Shown here: piece after piece, positions 60,432 through 64,000 of the stretch
Position numbering within the stretch: the first letter of the stretch is position 1
How the letters are laid out: each line of letters opens with the position of its first letter
Source: Bacteroidetes bacterium 47-18
GTDB taxonomy: Bacteria; Bacteroidota; Bacteroidia; Chitinophagales; Chitinophagaceae
Reading direction: 5' to 3'
DNA: 64,000 nucleotides
NCBI GenBank assembly: GCA_001897155.1
Contig: MKSF01000013.1
Span: 248,001 to 312,000, forward strand
Notes under the pieces: model-generated
The model's input: only the letters and a program-made list of their open reading frames with translations
Databases searched by the model: none
What the model was told of the DNA's origin: nothing
Translations under genes and position numbers: made by a program

Positions 60432-60934
60432 ATGAACACAGCTCTTTTATTCGAATTCTCCGTAAACAAGGAGAACAGGACCATCCACGTTAAACGCGAG
60501 TTCAATGCCGGCCCGGACCTGGTATGGCAAGCCTGGACCACCGCAGCATTGCTGGACCAGTGGTGGGCGCCCCAACCCTACCGTACAGAGACCAAAGCTA
60601 TGGATTTCAGACCGGGGGACAATGGCTATATGCCATGATCGGCCCGGAAAACAAGCCCCATTGGTCCCTGATGGAGTATAAGGAAATAATGCCCCGGCAA
60701 AGCTTCTCCGGCCTGGACGCCTTCTGTGATGAGGAGGGCAATATCAATATGAACCTGCCCCGCTCCTTCTGGCACAACGTCTTCACAGCGGGTCAGCATA
60801 CCACAACAGTGACCATCAGCATCACTTATGACAACCAGGAAGACCTGGAAAGGATCATACAGATGGGCTTTAAAGAAGGCTTTACGATGGGGCTGCAGAA
60901 CCTGGACACATTATTATCTTCACTTCAAAAGTAA
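60432..60934 (+). pseudogene. SRPBCC (AHSA1-type) protein with a one-base frameshift
   Basis: The first frame (60432-60638) gives FEFSVNKENRTIHVKREFNA, then WQAWTTAALLDQWWAPQPYR, and stops after PGDNGYMP. The second frame continues as QWLYAMIGPENKPHWSLMEY, then the family's FTAGQHTTTVTISITYDNQE and GFKEGFTMGLQNLDTLLSS end. Adding one G to the run 60614-60618 (five to six) would restore a normal SRPBCC domain of about 167 residues, as found in AHSA1/START-like ligand-binding proteins. The preceding ArsR gene is also broken, so real decay is likely. Confidence 0.85.
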
Positions 60935-60941
60935 TATACTT

Positions 60942-61340
60942 ATGAGCATTATAAAAGCAATACAGGATTATAACGACGCGCTTGCCCCGGAAGATAAGAT
61001 GATATGCGACATATTATCACAGGAGATCGCTAAACATCTCCCTGAAGCGGAGCAGAAGATCTGGCACCGCCATCCCGTATGGTTCCTGGACGGTAATCCC
61101 ATCACCGGCTATGACAAGCTTAAGAAAGGAGTAAGACTGATGTTCTGGAGCGGACAATCCTTCGAAGAGGAGCAACTGCAGGAAAGGGGGCAGAAGTTCA
61201 AAGACGCATCCATCACCTTTACGGCTGCCGAACAGATCAATACCACAGACCTGCAGAGATGGCTGGAAAAGTCCAGGGTGATCCAATGGGATTATAAAAA
61301 CATCATCAAGCGGAAAGGTGTACTGGAAAGGCTGAAGTAA
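60942..61340 (+). CDS. DUF1801 domain protein
   Basis: A 132-residue protein from the ATG at 60942, 7 bases after the SRPBCC gene. It matches the DUF1801 (YdhG-like) family: AEQKIWHRHPVWFLDGNPIT, GYDKLKKGVRLMFWSGQSFE and FKDASITFTAAEQINTTDL, with a helical C-terminus. The family is of unknown function and is often linked to ArsR and SRPBCC genes. It appears intact although its two neighbours are broken. Confidence 0.85.
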   Translation: MSIIKAIQDYNDALAPEDKMICDILSQEIAKHLPEAEQKIWHRHPVWFLDGNPITGYDKLKKGVRLMFWSGQSFEEEQLQERGQKFKDASITFTAAEQINTTDLQRWLEKSRVIQWDYKNIIKRKGVLERLK

Positions 61341-61408
61341 AGCGCAATATATCCGGATCTGCCTGTCCCGACAGCGTGTACGCTACAGGCGCTACGACAG
61401 GCAGGCCT

Positions 61409-62167
61409 TTATTTCCACATTTTGGGTGCCGTGAAGCAGACCGTAGTGCCTTCACCGATACAGGAAGAGATGTCCAGCTTACCGCCCAGCTTACGGGCGC
61501 GTTCCCGCATACTGGTGATACCGACACCTTCCTTGAAATCAGGGGCCTGCCTGTCAAAGCCGATACCATTGTCTGTTATCTTTACAGAAAAGGAGCTGTC
61601 GTTCTTAAAGGCGAATTCCACCCCGATCCTGGACGGCCTGGCATATTTGACGCTGTTCATCAGGGTTTCCTGTACGATGCGGTATAACATGAGCTGCTTA
61701 AAGTCTGGTATCGGCTTGCGGAGCCCGCTGACCTGTACGTTGCAGGAGATCTTTTTGGAGTTCTGTATCCATTCCAGCTCTTCGGTCACCACCGTGATCA
61801 GCCCGTACCTGGAGATATAATCCGAATTAAGGCCGCGGCTGAAATGATGCGTATCAATAATGAGGCTGTCCAGTATCTTACCCACTTTCCTGATGGGCCT
61901 CATATCTTCACAGCTGCCGTTCTCCTCCATATCATTGATGTAGATACGGGCCAGCGTCATCATATTCGTTACATTATCGTGCAGCTCTACTGACAACTGC
62001 ACATACGTTCTTTCCCGGTCTTCCATCAGAGCCTTAAGATACTCCTGCTCTTTTCTTTTGGTACGCCTGGTATAGGTCACGATGATCACCACCATAAAAA
62101 ATACCATCACCGAGGTGGCCAGTATCGCAATGATCAGGAAAGGCACAATATGTTTATCTCCGCTCAT
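61409..62167 (-). CDS. Sensor histidine kinase (HisKA_3 / NarX type)
   Basis: About 252 residues from the ATG at 62167 (an ATG at 62173 adds two). One N-terminal membrane helix (IVPFLIIAILATSVMVFFMV) is followed by the H-box QLSVELHDNVTNMMTLARIY with the phospho-accepting His, and an ATPase domain with LYRIVQETLMNSVKYARPS, DNGIGFD and GVGITSMRERARKLGGKLD. There is no sensor domain of its own, so the overlapping 7-TM gene upstream may supply the input. The response regulator of the LuxR type heads the operon, completing a two-component system. Confidence 0.92.
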   Translation of the reverse strand: MSGDKHIVPFLIIAILATSVMVFFMVVIIVTYTRRTKRKEQEYLKALMEDRERTYVQLSVELHDNVTNMMTLARIYINDMEENGSCEDMRPIRKVGKILDSLIIDTHHFSRGLNSDYISRYGLITVVTEELEWIQNSKKISCNVQVSGLRKPIPDFKQLMLYRIVQETLMNSVKYARPSRIGVEFAFKNDSSFSVKITDNGIGFDRQAPDFKEGVGITSMRERARKLGGKLDISSCIGEGTTVCFTAPKMWK

Positions 62168-62813
62168 GCACATTAAGTTTCATCCGGGAATACCGCCACA
62201 GGAATACTCCCAGCAGGCTATACAATAATATATTGATACCCAGTATAATAAAATAAAAATAATCATTCTCCAGCCTTAGCTCAAAGGGATGATAGGCGCT
62301 TCTGCCCCACAGGTTGACAAGCTGGTAAAATACAAATACGGTAGCTATCCAGAACAGCGGGATCCTGTATATAACAGCCTCATCATCCCGGAGCACCATA
62401 TTATAAATGGTATATAAAGCGATCACGAGTATGAGGAAACCGGATATCTGTTCGGTAAGGTATTGGTGAACGCTGCTGAAATCGGGAAACAGCAGGATAT
62501 TGAGGGGCAGCGCCGCCATACCCGCTATCAGGAGTACCAATACCAGCCTGCCGGCCTTTTTATGTTCCGCGCTTAAATAGAAAAAGGTGCCCAGCAATAT
62601 GAATGAGATGTAATCATACAGGTTAGACAGTATATAGTTATTCCTGAAAAGCGATATGCTGTAAGCGCTCAGTATCTCATTCACCAGCGCATACAGGATA
62701 AAAAGGCACAGGAAACGCGTTGCCCTGTCCGTCTTACGCAGGCGGTACAATGCAGCTACGGCAGCAAAGCCTATGATCACATAGTATATGTACAGTACCT
62801 GTTGCTCCGTCAT
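62154..62813 (-). CDS. Seven-helix membrane protein of the signalling operon
   Basis: A 219-residue protein that is mostly hydrophobic; I count seven helices, starting with VLYIYYVIIGFAAVAALYRL and ending ILGINILLYSLLGVFLW. No family recognised. It overlaps the kinase start by 14-20 bases and directly follows the exported-protein gene (TAG-ATG with no gap), so it is translationally coupled to both. Being coupled to a kinase that has no sensor domain, it is the best candidate for a membrane sensor or signal receptor. Confidence 0.78.
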   Translation of the reverse strand: MTEQQVLYIYYVIIGFAAVAALYRLRKTDRATRFLCLFILYALVNEILSAYSISLFRNNYILSNLYDYISFILLGTFFYLSAEHKKAGRLVLVLLIAGMAALPLNILLFPDFSSVHQYLTEQISGFLILVIALYTIYNMVLRDDEAVIYRIPLFWIATVFVFYQLVNLWGRSAYHPFELRLENDYFYFIILGINILLYSLLGVFLWRYSRMKLNVHERR

Positions 62814-63263
62814 CTACTCCAGGATATGATTGCTTGCAGAACCTGTTGTGAGACATTTGGTAGGACAGGGACGGGCCTTGTTCAGCACACGCATACCGGG
62901 TGCAAATACATAATTGCCGCGACTGTTATAACCGGCCAGAATGACCGTCAGCGCACCGCTCTCCAGACCGGCCGGCAACCCTTCATTACCCGAGTTGATA
63001 TACTCCAGCGTATGCGCGAACATGATCTTGACACCGCGGATGGCCGTATCGCTCAGGTACGTCCTGATATCATCCGCATCCAGGATCAGGCTGTTCAACT
63101 GTTCCTGGGCATCCACAGCATCTATACTGCTGAGGTAGCTCTGTATCATCCTGTTGGCCGAATCTTTAGATATGAAATTAGCGGAATGGGGATCAATATT
63201 GCTGCTGCTGTATCCCATCAGCCAGGCAGCGGAAATTATACCGATTAAATTCAGTTTTGACAT
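62814..63263 (-). CDS. Small exported protein of the signalling operon
   Basis: A 149-residue protein with a short signal-like N-terminus (LIGIISAAWLMGYSSS). The mature part is acidic and helical in the middle (AVDAQEQLNSLILDADDIRT) with two Cys near the C-terminus (KARPCPTKCLTTGSA). No family recognised. It stands between the response regulator (35 bases upstream) and the 7-TM protein (0-base gap), so it may be a periplasmic ligand-binding or signal-modifying partner. Confidence 0.7.
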   Translation of the reverse strand: MSKLNLIGIISAAWLMGYSSSNIDPHSANFISKDSANRMIQSYLSSIDAVDAQEQLNSLILDADDIRTYLSDTAIRGVKIMFAHTLEYINSGNEGLPAGLESGALTVILAGYNSRGNYVFAPGMRVLNKARPCPTKCLTTGSASNHILE

Positions 63264-63298
63264 TTTATATTGGGTTTAGTGATTAGGGTTTGGCATTT

Positions 63299-63958
63299 TC
63301 AGGCATTCACGGATACGAATCCGTTCTTGATAGCGTACATCAGCAGTCCTACCCTGCTTTTAACGCCTATCTTCTGGTAAAGCTTATACCGGTGCATCTC
63401 CAGGCTTTTATGTGTAAAGCCTACCTGGTCGGCAATTTCATCCAGGGTCTTATCCTCCCCGCAGTATTTGAGCAGCAGCTCTTCCACCGCGTTGAACTCC
63501 GGTTCATCCTTGGCCTTTCTTTTCAGGCTGGTAAGCGGTGTATCGAACAGCTCGGTATTATAGATGCGGTTATTGTAGACTGCCGTTATCGCCCTGAGGA
63601 GCTCGCTGGTCCTGGAACGCTTGCCCAGGTAACCGTCAGCGCCGCACCTGACCATCCTGAGCTGGTACAGCTCCGTTTCATACCCGGAAAGTGCGATGAT
63701 CTTTATATCAGGCCATTCCTTCCTTATGAACAGGGAGGTATCAAAACCGTTCATAACCGGCATTTCTATATCCAGCAGGCATACGTGGGGAAGCTCGCTG
63801 CTTGCCTGGATGCCCCGGATCAGGTCCGACCCGTTATCCGCGGTGACGATCACTTTCACCTTCCCCGTCTGCTCCAGGTTATTGATGAGCGCATCTCTTA
63901 CAAGATGGTGATCTTCCGCATAGGCGACAAGCACAGGATAAGGTAATTCGGGTTCCAT
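63299..63958 (-). CDS. LuxR/NarL-family response regulator
   Basis: A 219-residue protein from the ATG at 63958 (MEPELPYPVLVAYAED); the frame is open to a TTG at 63973. The receiver domain has YAEDHHLVRDALI, the phospho-Asp in VCLLDIEMPVMNGFDT and the Lys in YLGKRSRTSE. The C-terminal helix-turn-helix has GEDKTLDEIADQVGFTHKSL, then EMHRYKLYQKIGVKSRVGLL. It is the output of the kinase encoded at the end of the same operon. Confidence 0.94.
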   Translation of the reverse strand: MEPELPYPVLVAYAEDHHLVRDALINNLEQTGKVKVIVTADNGSDLIRGIQASSELPHVCLLDIEMPVMNGFDTSLFIRKEWPDIKIIALSGYETELYQLRMVRCGADGYLGKRSRTSELLRAITAVYNNRIYNTELFDTPLTSLKRKAKDEPEFNAVEELLLKYCGEDKTLDEIADQVGFTHKSLEMHRYKLYQKIGVKSRVGLLMYAIKNGFVSVNA

Positions 63959-64000
63959 ATTGTCAGTTTTCAAGGTGGTATTGCAAAAATATTGTTATCA

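Overview
This 64 kb window is chromosomal DNA from a member of the Bacteroidota, most likely a Chitinophagaceae-type bacterium (Chitinophaga or a relative; the genus is inferred from protein style, not proven). Evidence: promoters of the phylum's own type (TTTG, about 20 bases, TAnnTTTG) in front of many genes, a type IX secretion C-terminal sorting domain, TonB-dependent receptors, an ATP synthase operon in the order B-E-F-H-A, DUF4142 and DUF5362 proteins, and moderate GC with AT-rich intergenic DNA. No rRNA, tRNA, transposase, phage gene or CRISPR array was found.

Layout. 1-13 kb is mostly housekeeping: a response regulator, an MscS channel, RidA, an OsmC protein, a glycosyltransferase and MurF on one side; LysE, release factor 3, dCTP deaminase and GlnRS on the other. 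13.2-17.5 kb is a four-gene lipid operon whose genes all overlap by ATGA: a BtaA-like DUF3419 aminocarboxypropyl transferase, a CTP-type lipid kinase homologue, a GNAT acyltransferase and an acyl-AMP ligase. 17.7-20.5 kb holds two exported proteins and a rhomboid protease. 20.9-26.0 kb is a stress island on the minus strand (ferritin-like DUF892 and DUF4142 proteins, a Gly/Ser/Asp-rich KGG protein, SDR, Zn-alcohol dehydrogenase, an Asn/Gln-rich peptide); two of its genes share a bipartite promoter-like motif at the same distance from the start codon. 26.7-32.1 kb is a cold-response island: two desaturases, two RRM proteins, a DEAD helicase and two cold-shock-domain proteins, followed by dispersed repeats and an exact 112-bp-period tandem repeat.

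33.2-39.8 kb is a second lipid operon: HMG-CoA reductase, CDP-alcohol phosphatidyltransferase, CdsA-type cytidylyltransferase (frameshifted here), UbiA prenyltransferase, a small membrane protein and a PEP-synthase/rifampin-phosphotransferase-like enzyme. 41.3-45.6 kb is atpBEFHA (no atpG), then rplM-rpsI-rpsB (no tsf). 48.1-50.1 kb has two lipoproteins (one frameshifted in an A7 run) and Tag glycosylase. 50.6-55.2 kb is a 1552-residue T9SS cargo protein. 56.2-59.9 kb is a TonB receptor-thioredoxin-ZIP operon, probably for metal uptake, with a perfect 16-bp palindrome inside its core promoter. 60.2-61.3 kb is a decaying ArsR-SRPBCC pair plus DUF1801. 61.4-64 kb is a signalling cassette: LuxR-type response regulator, exported protein, 7-TM protein and histidine kinase.

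Three intact-looking genes are each interrupted by a single missing base (cdsA, a lipoprotein, SRPBCC). Real decay, phase variation and sequencing error cannot be separated from the sequence alone. The most promising undescribed systems are the two lipid operons.
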